Of a stretch of 64,000 nucleotides of DNA, positions 13,011 through 26,033 are shown piece after piece. Under the pieces are notes generated by a model. It saw only the letters and a program-made list of their open reading frames with translations, ran no database searches and was not told where the DNA came from. Position 1 is the stretch's first letter, and each line of letters starts with the position of its first letter. Made by a program: the position numbers and the translations under genes. Source of the DNA: Gnetum montanum (taxonomy: Eukaryota > Streptophyta > Gnetopsida > Gnetales > Gnetaceae); contig MNCI01037709.1 of the NCBI GenBank assembly GCA_015680685.1, forward strand, positions 940,406 through 1,004,405, written 5' to 3'.

Positions 13011-15185
13011 TGATGAATTATGCAATCATATATTTATCCAATTAATTTCTTTTCTTATAATACCAAGACATTGTGTAATTGATGATGTATGTCTAATAAT
13101 ATTTTCTTCATCTATTTAAATCAACAAGCCTTGAAATTGTAGTCTCATTTCTCCACCTTATTCTAATAATGCAATATAATGAATGCTATGAAAGATGTTA
13201 ACCTTACCCATATCAACAACATCATTTAATGCATGCATATCATTCTTAACATTATGATAGTAAGGGTCATTTTCCTTTTTAAATAACACATTATAGACTT
13301 GTCTCATATTAACTATCAAGCTCAATACCCATTTGATCCACTCTTTTCAAAAAAAAAAGGAATATCTTTTATTCTACGAGAAAGTCTCTTAATAATCTTT
13401 GTGACATCCCAAGGAGAGCTAATTGTGTGACTCCTATACCTAAACTATCCACCCACTACATGTATAACTTGCAATATAGGATTGATTTTGCAATTAACAT
13501 TACTTTAGACTTAGTTAAATCAGCTAGGATAAGTTGTTGGTTTCCTGGATCCGTGTTATTTTTAGCCAAAATTTGTTTCATCTCGTAATTAAAACTATTA
13601 ACAATATTTTATGCCTTTTTTATACACCTATTGGATGTCAAACCTCCACTTATTATTGAATCCAATGATATGATAAGATATATTTCATTAGAGACATTAC
13701 AAGATCAAGTATTTGCAAAAGTTATAACTCCAGTATTAAAATTTTGAATCACTAGAGCAATTTTTGTAGGTGTCTTTTTGTAGGTTTGGAAAAGAGTGAA
13801 CTGCTTCTAATGAAGGCACTTCCATAGTTAGTCCAATAGTAACATCCATAAGTTTGTGCATATGATCATTTGAATCTTCTTTGTGTTAACATTGCCTTAG
13901 CCAGTAATTACTCTCACAATCCTATGCCCGCCGACTATCTTCTTGCAATTGTTATTCTGTACTTGCAATTTCTCGCACAGATATATGTAGGCTCGAATTC
14001 ATTTTAGATTTTCTACAAAAGTTAATCATATTCAGAAATATGAATAAATTATTAAATAAAAATAAATAACAACTTGAGAATTAGTAGACAATTAAAACTT
14101 ACATTTCTTATTGATGATTTGTATTATTATGATCACTAAAATTGACCATTTAAGAGGATGAATTTCTAGTTGGTAAGAGTAAATTAGAAATGAATACATC
14201 TTAAAAAATATTTGTAATTTAAGTACAAAAATTAAATGATTAGATTTAGCAATGTTAACATTAGAAACATGCAATGCAAAAATTTCATAATTTCAAAATA
14301 ATATGAATGAAAAAATGATTATATAAGAAAATAATAAATAAATCATGCTTTTAAATTTCATTGAACATGTTATTATCAGTGGCATCACATTGATTCTAAT
14401 TTTTGAAATTGTCCTTTTTCCTCTATTGTTATCAATTTTGGAATTATACTCTCTATGATCTATGGTCATCCTCAACCTCCACTCTACCCATGAACACTAC
14501 CATGACCTCTATGAATTATATTATTTGTTATAAAAGATGGTTGTTGTGGATAATTTTAAATAGACTCTTCTACGGCTTCATTGTTAGGAATCACATTAGT
14601 ATGATTCATGTTGAGAATCTTATTGCAATTTCTTTAGAGAAAGTAGGGAATGAGTAGCACAACCTTATTGTTTAAATTTATAAATATGATGATAGAAAAG
14701 GTCAAATTTATTTTCATATTAAAATGTAAATTATTTGGCAATTTTGATCTTCATAGTGTCAAAAGTAGAATATTTCCATTGATTATTCTATGGTCAAATT
14801 CAATTTTTTGTCTTGCAATTTAAACATTGTGTGCCTAATTCTCCATGGTTAAATATAAATTTTTTTGGCAATTTTTAAGACATCAAACAAATGGCATTGA
14901 AAACATCTCTCTTAATATATTTCTAGTGATGATTGTCATCTCTCCATATAATTAGTAATAATTATTTAATGCTTCTAAATTTAAAATTTGAAATTATTGA
15001 AAATAGAGAAATCATATCTTGAAAATGCCATGAATCAAAAAAATTCTGGAAATTCATAACTTAAGCATGTGGGAAATTTTATTAATTTCTATAAAAAGAA
15101 GAATACTTTTTTAGCTTCACCAAATTTCAAAGAAAAACTCGAATGATTAAACCTAATTAAGAAGTTTCAATATTAATAAAATATA
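13011..15185. other. AT-rich DNA, possibly the 5' part of the Helitron
   Basis: No confident domain was seen. Short translated fragments on the minus strand between 13.0 and 13.9 kb could belong to the N-terminal part of the Helitron protein, but the similarity is too weak to call. Confidence 0.35.
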
Positions 15186-15189
15186 CAAA

Positions 15190-15690
15190 AATATATTACC
15201 TTGTAACCATGCTTATTCTCTAGTTTCAATATTAAATTTTTTATAATTTAATAAGCAATATGATATTTCATGGTTGTTCATTTAGTTTTTTTTTACATTA
15301 CTAAATTCAAATTACAATGTCTTTTGAAGCTTAAATAACAGAAACTAACAACAAAATATTAAAAATAATTGTTGAACTGTCTTGCAACCATGGTTATTCT
15401 ATAGTTTTATTTAAATTATTTATAATATTTCATGCTTGTTCACTCACAATGCCTTTAGAAGCTTTAAAATATAGAAACTAATAACAATATATTAAAAATA
15501 ATTATTGAAGCTTCTAATTACTAAATGTGCAAAGAAATTACCAAATATGAAGCATTTTCTAGTTTCATTTAAATTATTTATAATTTTGAAATAATGGACA
15601 ATGTGATGTTTCATGGTTGTTCATTTAGTTTTATTTTAAAATTACCAAATTAAAATCACAATTTCAGTGAAGCTTCTAACCTCTATATTA
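15190..15690. repeat. Degenerate tandem repeat, about three units of 140-180 bp
   Basis: Three successive blocks (about 15190-15375, 15376-15510 and 15511-15690) share the order CATGGTTGTTC / TTTAGTTTTA-like tract / CACAATG / GAAGCTT / AAAATATTAAAAATAATT. The copies are diverged and AT-rich. The block ends 200 bp before the LTR of element A. Confidence 0.6.
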
Positions 15691-15891
15691 GAAATATTCA
15701 TCTGTTGATGAAGCTTCATCTTAGAAATTTCCACACAAGTTTCTGTATCCATAAAATAGTGTGGATGTTTTCCTTATCACTACCCTACCATCAATATTGG
15801 CCTCTTAACCAAAATTAAATTTAAAAAACTAATATATCGTGAAAATTAAAGAAATAATTTAATAAAGTCCAAGTCAGTCAGCTAACACAGT

Positions 15892-16753
15892 TGATGAGTG
15901 GTGGAGCAATCACAACAGTGTATCATACAAGTCATGAGTGCTAACATGTGACCAAATTGTAATCCATATATGGACAATGTAATTATGCTAGTGATTGATA
16001 TTAAGTTCGTGAGCATTGTCTTCTCACCTTGAGTTAGTGAATTCTAACTGTATGGTTTAACTTACAATGAGGCATATGTTATATGATGTTGTAGGGCTTA
16101 TTTTACTCCTAAGTGCAAATATAATGAAAATGAAGTTAAATGCTAAATCTAAATAATGATAGAAATGTAAATCTATTCTATCCTATAATGATGAGCATCT
16201 GTTCTTGGCTTGTCGGGCACACCTTGGAATTATGTAATCATTACTGGAATTACCAAGTGAGTTCATCACTGAGCGAATCAAGTGAAACCACTGTTGGGTT
16301 ACCAAATGATTACACTTTAATGCTTGAAACTATTTATACTCATTTTTCTTTACTAATGAACAAGTAAAATAAAATGCTTTGGAAATGTAAATGATTAAGC
16401 TAAGAAAACATGGAAATTATTCTAAGTAAACAAATAAAACTAAGTGGATGTTGCAATGACAGAAAGAAATCTTGATCTTTATTGTTATTATGAGCTGCAT
16501 CCAAGTACAATTCACTCAAATAAAGATTTTGTTCAACTGCTAAACATCACACTATGGGCATTCACTCTATTGCTAACTAAGAAAACAAATAGCAAGAGTT
16601 TCCCTAAGATAGAATGAAAATTTGTTAATTTTATGTCCCAGTGTTTGTATTTATAGGGTTGCATACATCTTGAGATATCGTATCAAAATGATGTAGCATG
16701 GGTTATGACATTTTTGGTATGATATCGAAGAGCAACAAAAATTAACTTTATCA
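15892..16753 (-). repeat. Element A 3' LTR
   Basis: An 862-bp direct repeat of 25143-26033; long identical blocks are visible (for example TAATTATGCTA and GATGTTGTA). On the sense strand it runs TGATAAAG...CTCATCA. Confidence 0.88.
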
Positions 16754-16764
16754 TACCCCCATGA
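16754..16764 (-). other. Element A polypurine tract
   Basis: On the minus strand ATGGGGGTA stands immediately before the TGATAAAG start of the 3' LTR. This is the expected position and base content for the plus-strand primer. Confidence 0.7.
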
Positions 16765-16949
16765 CTAACTAGAAACTTGTCCTTGAGTTAAAACAAAATG
16801 AGAATAAAGTCCCTTACAAAATTGGGAGGTAGACTCGATTTAACATGACTAACTAACTATTTAAATGACTTAGAATTTCATAGTGGTGTTTTTACAAAAT
16901 GACATAGTTACATGACAAAACTAAAATAAAATTTGAAGTAGCATGATGT

Positions 16950-19657
16950 AGATTAGGTTACAGGCAATGGAAGCTCTTCCATCAGCATGTACCATCCATG
17001 CTTGTTGAGCAACATTGGATGGAGTGGGTACATCTCATGGGCATAATAGTTGCGGGAACATTTTGTTGGCCTTTACCTTGCATGTTGCAAATTGTCATCT
17101 CTCCTCTTTAAATGCCCTAGCTATTTTCTAAGTTCTTGGTAGTTTGACATGTGATGCAGTAGGTTTGCTACTACATCCTTATACCCTTGGTAGTTGGCCT
17201 TAACAATTTCTAGCTCTGAGTTTTCCACATGTAGTTTCTGCAATGTGTCTTTCCTATTAACAAACTCCTTCTCATACATTACATATATGGCCACTACTTC
17301 CTACTCTAACTCATTTATGGGTCTGCCTACTATTAACATGGCTAGATTAGCATATTGAAGATTTGCTAATCCCATGTCCTTTGTTACGTCTTCTATCTAT
17401 AGGTCATTATTCTTCACTTTAGCTTAGTGGACATAAGCTAGGCTATCCATTATTAGTTGCTAGTCTGGGTTTTGAGCTGAGATAGAGCTCATTCTAGCCT
17501 TTTCCATTTAGATCTCTTTTTAATTTATTTGTTTGTACATGCCCACCTAATCTTTGAAGTGTTCCTTTAAGTCATTCGTGCTTCTTGGCCTTGTTTTACC
17601 AGTCATCGATTTCTATTGCAAACTTTTGATAGATTGCACAGACTTCTTCCATTGATAGGTTTCTATTTTCTCTAGCCAAGCAACTCATATCCTAGTTAAT
17701 TCTCATAAGTTATTCTTTTAATTGATGAATGCTTTCTTCAAGAACATTTTTTTTCTTCTCGATATATGTTAACCTGGTATTGTCAGTAGGAAGTTTTTTA
17801 TTGTCTTCTTATAAGGTTATGAATGCTTTGACATGTTCATAAGTTTGGGCTTCTGCCACTGATGCATCCTATAGTGCCTTCTTCTTCTCTTTCTTCATTT
17901 TCATGTTGTGGGTAATCAATTGCCTTACATAACCAATTTTTAACTTCTCAAGTTGGTTAGGTGCTACAAATTATGCAAGGTCTCTTGTTTTGGCTTGAGT
18001 GGCTAGTTCTTCATGCAACCTCTACACCTTGTCTTTTGCATGTTCAACCCTAGTTTTGGCCATGACCAACTTTTCTTTCTTAACAATAAGATTAGACTGA
18101 ACTATAGTGATATCATTGAGGATATTAAAAATAGTTTACATAACATGGTCCATTTGTAGCAATTTGTCCAAAATATATTCATGTTAGCAAGAGTCATTAA
18201 GATAATAGTAAGCAAATGAGCATCTCTTTCTCTAGAAATATTAGTTGGTGGCATAATGGGAACATTGAAAGATTCCTTGATATGATTAGTTATTACTTCA
18301 GTTACTCCCACTACATCTTGATGCTACATAACCACAACTATGGCTCCTTCATGAGTTTCTAGGATGACTTGAAATGATTTCACATTCCCTAAAATTTATT
18401 GTGCTTAGTCATCCTCTCTTTTTATTTGTAGTGACACCTATCCACTTGTTAGATCTATGGATATAGTGGACATGACAAAGCTCTCTCTTACGTTGTATAG
18501 TTTATCCCCATCCCTTGTTACCTAGCATATGGTTTCTACAATCTATTGTAGGTGGCTCATAGCTGATCTATATTCTTATGGTGGTGGAACTTGTTGTTGT
18601 TGTTGCTGTTCAGCTTGCGCTAGCTACTAGGTCCTGCTTGTTGCTACTAATTGGTAGCTAAAATGTTACCAGTAGAAATGGAACCTATATCTCCCTTTGT
18701 TCCTATTGGCTTCTTCAGCTAATCTTTCTTTGGTGGCACCAACTTGAACATCTCTATGTAGGAAGCATTTTGGGCGTTCATTGAGACATCATTGGTATAT
18801 CCCAGGATTTTGACCTATCAGCACAACTTCTTGATGAGGTAAGGAAATGGAAATGTTAATTTCCCTACATTATTCTCTTTAAATCACATTTGAATTTTGA
18901 GGAAAAATAAATGGATGATGTTGGCATTGAATTTTCCCATCAAAATGGAATTTCCTCTAGTCGCATGTGTTGATACTCTATTGAGCCTTTTGGTTAGAAA
19001 CAAATGGTAGGTTCTAATCTTGAAATGTATCTTTTCTTCAACTATGAGCTCACTATAATCCTTGTTCTCTTTTCTATATGCCATTTGTAACCATAGCTTT
19101 TTGGCATCAGTGTCTAATCTTATTGAGATTTGTGCCATGTTAGCTCCTTCACTTGGGATGTTGAGGACTTTGGTGGTTGCCTCTATTGAATACGACATTT
19201 AGACTCTAATTTTTACTATAGCATTGACTTGTTTGTTTTGCCAAAATTGGTAAGTTTCTCTAAGATATCATTCATCACTATCACATAAGGTGGGCCATAG
19301 GGAACATGCTTGTAGTTGCAGTTGTGTCTTCATCACTTTTGGAGCAAACTCCATGAAAGGATCAAAGTTCAATTCCATAATGACTACGAATATGATTGAT
19401 TTTTTCTATATTACTTGGAGGCATTCTAGAGACAACGTCTGGCACTACCGTTGTTCAAGTGCTAGTGGGGCTTTTACCCCTCCTTGGGCTGATTGCTTGG
19501 TGGTAGGAGTTTGTTGATGAATGCTATAGGATTTGGCCTTCTACTTTGTATGTTCTACTTGGGGAGTTTGTTCTCCTACTTGGCTTCTCCCATGGCCTCT
19601 TTGTCTTTTGCCCCCACGTTGAGAAGTTTCTTCAACTGCTTGTCTCTTTGGAACCAT
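16950..19657 (-). pseudogene. Element A 3' ORF: basic N-terminus, plant-transposon-like domain, coiled coil
   Basis: An ATG at about 19657 opens a frame starting MVPKRQAVEETSQRGGKRQR. After several stops follows 18884-19198 (LDTDAKKLWLQM, then FLTKRLNRVSTHATRGNSIL), which resembles the ATHILA ORF-1/putative plant transposon protein region found in plant gypsy elements. A Gln-rich patch and a heptad-rich segment follow (near 17.2 kb: EKEFVNRKDTLQKLHVENSE). The frame ends near 16950, just before the polypurine tract. About twenty stops interrupt it. The architecture parallels the antisense gene of element D, but here it is in the sense orientation. The domain identification is by eye and tentative. 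Confidence 0.55.
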
Positions 19658-19769
19658 CGACAACCAACAAGAGGTTTGAAATTATTAAAGTGTTTAAATT
19701 AGTGATTAATGGTTCCTTATCCTTCTTGTACTCTTGGTTAGATCAAGTTCTTATCTTATTATGATTGAA

Positions 19770-21930
19770 GGGTTAGAAAATTTTTCAAAATGAAACCACA
19801 TAAGTGTTATGTCCTTAATGACTTATGACCTTGCACAATTATCATTTTCTTGCTTATTGTGCCTTGAAATAGTTGGTATGGTTAATTAGGTGAATCAGTT
19901 ATGTTATTTAGCTTAAGTTTGATTAATTAACAATAAGGTTCTCATTATTTCCTTATACTTATCCTTTATAGTATCTTCTGGGCATTAGAAATTTTTGGCT
20001 CAAGTTTCCATATGTTCTCACAATGCACTCCCCCATGACTAATTTGAGTGCTTTGGGATCAACAAGATTCAAGAATTTAGAAAATCAAAGCTATGGGAAT
20101 GAAGTTATGGCCTTGGGAAGTTAGTGTGAAGGACCTTAAAGGAAAAGTTGCAAAAAATTCTCTTATAGTAAAATGAAGGAATGGAAAATTTCACCAACTC
20201 CCATGTGTATATATACCATTTTTATATGTGCAACATCATAGATGATACATTGTAGATGCGACATCATACGGGCTATGACATGACTATGAAAAAATTTTAA
20301 ATTTTCATTTAATTTTCTAAGAATAACTAAGTCAATTGGGATGTTGGAAAGATGTGCAGCTTGTCCAAAGGGTCTTGAGTCATTAATGATGCACAGTGTT
20401 CTAGAATTTGACATTCCAAGTTCATAAGAAAGAAATCTCGGGTAATGAAAGTTTATTGAATAGATAGGAAATGGATTAAGAATTACATATGTATGGGTAG
20501 ATTATTAGATGGTATGGGAAGTATTTATTGAATCTTGCTTGTTTTGGAAGCCATAAAATAATGTGGAATTTGTTGTCAAGTATGAAATACAAGAGTTATA
20601 CAAGTGGGTCCTCCCCAAAGTGGGCTCTAGCCCTTATTGCCCTTGTATAACTACAGCTAAACGTGTTCATAGGTCCTCAAGGAGTTGAATGTAAGACATA
20701 CCTATCTAGCAAAACACACATGTTAGTATCACTAGATTGGAAAAATAATACTATATTATACAAAACCATAAAGTTATGATTAAATATATAATGAGGTGAA
20801 ATATTCTGTAAAAGGGATTGATAAAACTAGGACATGAGGTATCTTACCATAGGCATAATGAATTCTTATGTGTAATTTGTGGTTAAAGTAATCATTCCCT
20901 TCTTTTCAAGATTCAATCCAACTCCAAACCACTTATAATGACATTGCATTATTTCATCCCTAATATTCACAACCATAAGACTACCACTATTGCAATGAGT
21001 ATTCCCACTTGACATGTTATTTAATGGAGGAGTTTATTAGTTGCACTCTTTATTTTTGGGATTCCTGAGAAGCTACCTACCTTTAGGCATGGGTAACATG
21101 TCTTTCCAATGGAACCCCTAGAAATTTATTCTTTGCATGGATGTTATTCTTAGGCATGAGTAACATGTCTTTCCAATGGAACCCCTAAAAATTAACAAAA
21201 ATATGTATATGGGAAATAATGAAAATTATAGAAATAATTGGAAAAGTGGAGAAAGAACTTGAAAAGTATTAAAGAATATCAACCGATTAAGAAATGAAGA
21301 AATATAAAAGAATGAAAAGATATCAAAGAATAGGTAAAAGTACTAAGAAAAAGAAATAGTATAATAAAGAATCACAAACCTTAAAATTAGAAAATAGAAA
21401 AGTTTAAAAGCACTTATTAATTCCTAAGTCAAGGTAAGGCATCTCCCTCATGACTAAACTCATGGATGAATATTCAAAAAATAGACCCTAGATCGCTTGG
21501 ATCATACACTCTAGGTTTCTCATTTACCATCCTTAGTGATTTAGTTTTTTGGTTATTATCCCAAGTAATATTAATGGTAATCAAATTCTAATCATATGAG
21601 GTATATCCTATTGGAATAGATTTTCTTTCCATCTCAAAATATCCAACTATACTCTCTTTTTTTAATATTAAATTTGAATTTTAAGTCTTTATTTGCATTA
21701 TCTGTTGGTGTATGATTATGGTTTAGGTTTTCCTTTTGTGAGTTCTTAGTTTGAATCATTCTCTTAGGATGAGAGTTAATAAGTGAGTCAGGCATTTTCA
21801 TGCATATTTTAGACAAATATGTTCTCAATTTTTAGCCACTAAGTGTCTTTTGGTTTAGTGGCTCTTATTCCTCCTTGTACACACACTTGTTTCTCACATC
21901 TATTGTGGGTTGCTGTAAGGACTGTGATGA
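19770..21930 (-). other. Element A non-coding spacer between protease and 3' ORF
   Basis: No RT, RNase H or integrase motif was found on either strand. A 43-bp tandem duplication is annotated separately. Confidence 0.5.
21084..21193. repeat. Direct repeat, 43 bp, period 67
   Basis: The block beginning TAGGCATG and containing AACATGTCTTTCCAATGGAA occurs at 21084-21126 and again at 21151-21193 with two differences. Confidence 0.85.
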
Positions 21931-21934
21931 CATT

Positions 21935-22335
21935 CTAAAGTGTCAATCCATAATTACACCCTTTATTATGATCAGTAATGCATGGAATTATTTGTGTATG
22001 TATGGATCCTTGCTCATCTTCCTTAAATATTTCCAAAAATAAATCTCTCATTCCTAACTTAGCCTCTATTGTGCTAACCCATGCTTTCTTCATAATGATA
22101 GGAAATTCCTTGTCATCATTCTTCATGTTAATCACTATAAAATCTACTAGAAGACCACCCATTAATAGTGATCACCATATCATCTATCCATCCAAAAGGA
22201 ATGGTGATAGGTTGGTTTACTAGCTCTAACCTTATGTTGCACTTCCTTAATGGTGGCAGATTCCATGCCTTGTATGTTTCCTAAGATAATAAATTTACCC
22301 TAGAACATGAGTCTAGTAGAGCCTTGCATGGTGAA
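21935..22335 (-). pseudogene. Element A aspartic protease (retropepsin-like) remnant
   Basis: On the minus strand the segment reads LLDSCSRVNLLS, corresponding to the D-[ST]-G-A-x-x-N-[IV] active-site region of plant gypsy proteases with Gly replaced by Cys. It is followed by PITIPFGWIDDM and then FIVINMKNDDKEFPIIMKKA, matching the strand before the usual ILGRPWL motif. Stops split it. It lies directly downstream of gag, in the expected gag-pro order. Confidence 0.7.
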
Positions 22336-23059
22336 TCTTCAACTACTTGTAAATAAATCAAAGAATTTTTTTGGGTCTATTATTTTCATAGAAAGTTTCC
22401 TTTCCTTTATCCATTCTAATACTATATCTATTAGCATGACAGTTGTAAATTTCTAATTTTATTGTTGCAAAAGCATAATGTTCATAGGAGGATCTGTCAT
22501 ATAAGGAACATGATTCAATGGAGGGCTAACTCTACAAGCCTTTTTGAACTTTTCCTAAAGAAATGATGTTTCTTCAATTTTTCTTTAGCATTACTGGTAT
22601 GATCCTCTTTCTATATACTCATTGCCCTTGTAGCACTTCTCTGCTATGGCTATGATGATAGCTCCCCTTACATTGTAGGTGGTGGCACACATGGTAAAGG
22701 ATTAGAAGGTTGACTTAATGGACCAACTATTAATTGTTTCATGTATGGATTAGCATCCATCCTTAGAGTTGTAGATCTACAGTACTTAGGTGGATAATAT
22801 TAAGAAGTGTGAACTGCTACATTTCCTAGAGATATCAGACACTACACATAATATCCATAAGGGTTTGGCTACCAATATGGATACTGCTGCCTCAATGGTG
22901 GCATTGCCCATGCTTGTGATTGTTGTCACTATTAATGATATTGCTCCTATTATTTTGGATAAGCTCCAGTTGGATAATATGTTGGTTGGAAAGGTTGCCT
23001 GACGTTACCTTGAGGATAAGATAATCATTTTGGCATTTTCTTTTTGATGAATCTTGGAT

Positions 23060-24767
23060 TAAGCACATATGCCCTTGATTTTTACAAATGTGCCATCATA
23101 GGATAGCATCCTTTAGGATGTTCGTACCTGCACATTGTACACCCTTCCTCAGCCTCTGAGCTTGAATCAGTGCATTCTTCAATTGAAACAACTTTTCCTT
23201 TTTATTTATAGTGTTCACATCCATAGTCTCTTTCCTCTTTCTTCTCCTTACCCTTATTAAAGGCTTGTTTAGTTCTTTCTTCTACAATTTTTAAGGCTGT
23301 AGCATATTTTTTGTCCATTGAGTTCCACATATTTTCTACCTTGGTTGCTATTTTATTGATAGATTTTTGAATCGTTAGGGTCTTTTTCTAAATCACCTCT
23401 TCTAAGGTTTCTTGCTCTTGCTTATCACATATTCATACATCTCTTTTTCTAATAGATGGATCTCAGTTATATTCCTTAGTTTATTCTATCTTTTTCAACT
23501 CACCTTCTTCCTTTGCCACTTGGTCAATTAGCCTTTGAATTCGATGGACATTCATTTTTAACAATCTTCCTTGGGCATAAATCCCAAGGGTTTCTCTAGT
23601 TTTATTTCTCAATCCATTGATAATGTGCCTAAGCTATTCTCTTTGGGAAAATTCATAGCCTAGACACTTATGCAAACAAGAGTAGTATCTTCCTATTGGT
23701 GCATCAAGGGATTCATGAATTCCTTACTTCCAACCCTAGATCTATTTTCTAAGGTTGGACATTTGAGAATAGGTTTGGTATTTATCATTGAAGAGTTCAA
23801 GCATGATACTCCACCTTCTAATTGATTCAAGTTCTAACAATCTATGTAAGCTTTCTACCTCCTCAATGAGTGTCTAAGGAAACAAATTAATTTTTCACCA
23901 GTCACTTTCAATATTCTAGAGGGCACAAGCATCATAAAATGCTTGAAGGTGATGCTGTGAACTTGTGTTATACCCACCTTTAAACTTAGGAATATTGTTC
24001 ATATCAAGTCACTTGATGTGACTATCTCTCCTATGCCTAGTTGGAATGTGCACTACTTCCCTTATGTTGATCAAGCTATAAGTAGTCAATATGGGTTCTT
24101 CCTGATTATAGGATTTGTATGCTTAATTGTAGTGATGCCTTCTTTGGTACTCATATTTCTCTCTCTCTTCATGTCTATCCTTGTACCTTTGTGGTTCATA
24201 CTCTTCATCTTCTTCATCAAGATACCTTTAATGATATTAATGCCTATCATGAGCCTGATGTCTCTCTCTATCATGATCTCTGAACCTTTATCCCATTTTT
24301 TCAAAGTTCACTGACAATTGTGAGGAGGAAGACAAAGTAATTGATGAATGATTCCTATTGGTTCTTCTTCTATGACGCTGGTGTTCATCTTTTTGTGATC
24401 TAGTAGAAACTCCAGGCCTTGATTCCAACTTATACTTAGAGTCCTTTACTTTCCTTCTTGATGTCTCTATGAGTTTTGAATGTAGTTGAACCTTAATAGG
24501 TTCTTCTAGATGAATAATAGAAATTTATGAATGGACTTCATGATTATGATGGAGGTTCTTTCTTACTAATGCATCATCATCAAGATCTTCTAGGGTAACA
24601 AAAGAGTTAACATGCCTTCCCTTATTAAGCTCATATTTGATTTCCATAACAATGTCTCTTTGCACTTGTGCCTCTATGGGTTGGTAGGGTCTAGTCATAT
24701 GTTTGGTCACATGATACCCATCTTGCACATGACTTAGATTCATTCCTCTTAAAGTTGTTTGAAGCAT
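23060..24767 (-). pseudogene. Element A leader frame and gag remnant
   Basis: A leader frame (24525-24767, LNKGRHVNSFVTLEDLDDDA) precedes gag. Gag starts near 24000 with MNNIPKFKGGYN and LQAFYDACAL, continues through a GIYAQGRLLKMNVHRIQRL-like run at about 23.6 kb, and has a zinc-knuckle-like CTMCRYEHPKGC near 23.1 kb. Element B has the same gag (NNIPKFEGGYN, LQAFYDACALQNIE). Many in-frame stops show it is dead. Confidence 0.78.
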
Positions 24768-25124
24768 GGCAGGTATTGAATGTTTTGGAGGTAGAACAAT
24801 ACTCCCCTGTAGGTCCCTCCATATTAACTACCCATCTTGATGAAAGATGAATATGAAATCAATGTAATAAGAATCAATTTAAGCATATGAGATTCATGTT
24901 TATGTAGGCATACTCTAGTCTTCATCATCATGTATTTTGTTATTGCTCTTTTGTAGCTCTTTGGAAGATGATAATTTTTCTTAAGTGTTGAAGCTATTTT
25001 ATATGTGTGATGCTTGGTTAAGTATATGTGTTATTAGCATTACTTAAGGATTATGAAAATTGACTTTATGGTTCTTGATATAACAAACTTTGTAAGATCA
25101 ATTAGTTAGCACACATTGACACAT

Positions 25125-25142
25125 CCTTGGAAATGGTGCCAA
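25125..25142 (-). other. Element A primer binding site
   Basis: The minus strand reads TTGGCACCATTTCCAAGG directly after the CTCATCA end of the 5' LTR. It resembles the TGGCGCCGTTGCC-type site of Athila/Tat-clade gypsy elements; I do not assign the tRNA. Element B has the same site in the opposite orientation. Confidence 0.85.
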
Positions 25143-26033
25143 TGATGAGCGGTGGAGCAATCCCAAAATTCTACCATATAAGTCATGAATGCTAGCACAT
25201 GACCATATCATAATCCACAAATGCACAATGTAATTATGCTAATGATTAATATTACATTTGTGATCATTTTCTTCTCACCTTAAGTTAGTGAAGTCTAAGT
25301 GTATGGTTTAACTCACAATGAGACATATGTTATGTGATGTTGTAAGGCTCATTTTACTCCTAAGTGTAAACATAATGAAAATGAAGTTAAATGCTAAATC
25401 TAAATAATGACATAAATGTAAATATATTCTATCATATAATAATGAGCATTCATTCCTAGCTTTCCAGACACATGTGGGACTCATGTAACTATTATTGGGA
25501 TTACCAAGAGAGTTTACCACTAAATGAATCAAGTGAAACCATTACTTGATTACCAAACGATTACACTTTAATGCTTGAAACTTGTCATACTCATTTTGCT
25601 TTACTAATGAAATGTAAAATAAAGTGATTTGAAATGTAAATGATTAAGCTAAGAAAACATGGAAAGTATTCTAGGTAAACAAATAACACTAAGTGGATGT
25701 TGTAATGATGAAAAGAAATCTCAATTTTTATTACTGTCATGAAGTACATCCAAGTAAAATTCACTTGAATAACGATTCTATTCACCTACTAAACATCACA
25801 CTATAGGCATTCACTCCATCGGTAACTAACCAAACAAATTGCAAGTGTTTTCCTAACACTTAGAATGAAAAATTATTGACTGTACATCTAAGTGTTGGTA
25901 TTTATAGGGCTACACATATCCTTAGACATCATATTAATGATAACGTAGCATGGGTTACAACATCGTATCTACAACATCATTACTATGATATTGTAAATAT
26001 GATATAACAAAGCAAAAAAAATTAGCTTTATCA
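25143..26033 (-). repeat. Element A 5' LTR
   Basis: The 891-bp partner of 15892-16753. It touches the 5' LTR of element B, so the two elements are arranged head to head. Confidence 0.88.

Larger units (their letters stand above)
15892..26033 (-). mobile_element. Gypsy-type element A: gag-protease plus 3' ORF, no RT found
   Basis: LTRs at 15892-16753 and 25143-26033 share TGATGAG...TTTATCA ends and align throughout. The primer site next to the right LTR and the polypurine tract next to the left LTR show that it reads on the minus strand. Inside are a leader frame, a gag with zinc knuckle, an aspartic protease remnant and, 2 kb downstream, a long broken ORF with coiled coil. I found no reverse transcriptase, RNase H or integrase in its 8.4-kb interior, so it looks non-autonomous. 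The flanking 5-mers ACAGT and ACAAC match only partly as a target duplication. Confidence 0.82.
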
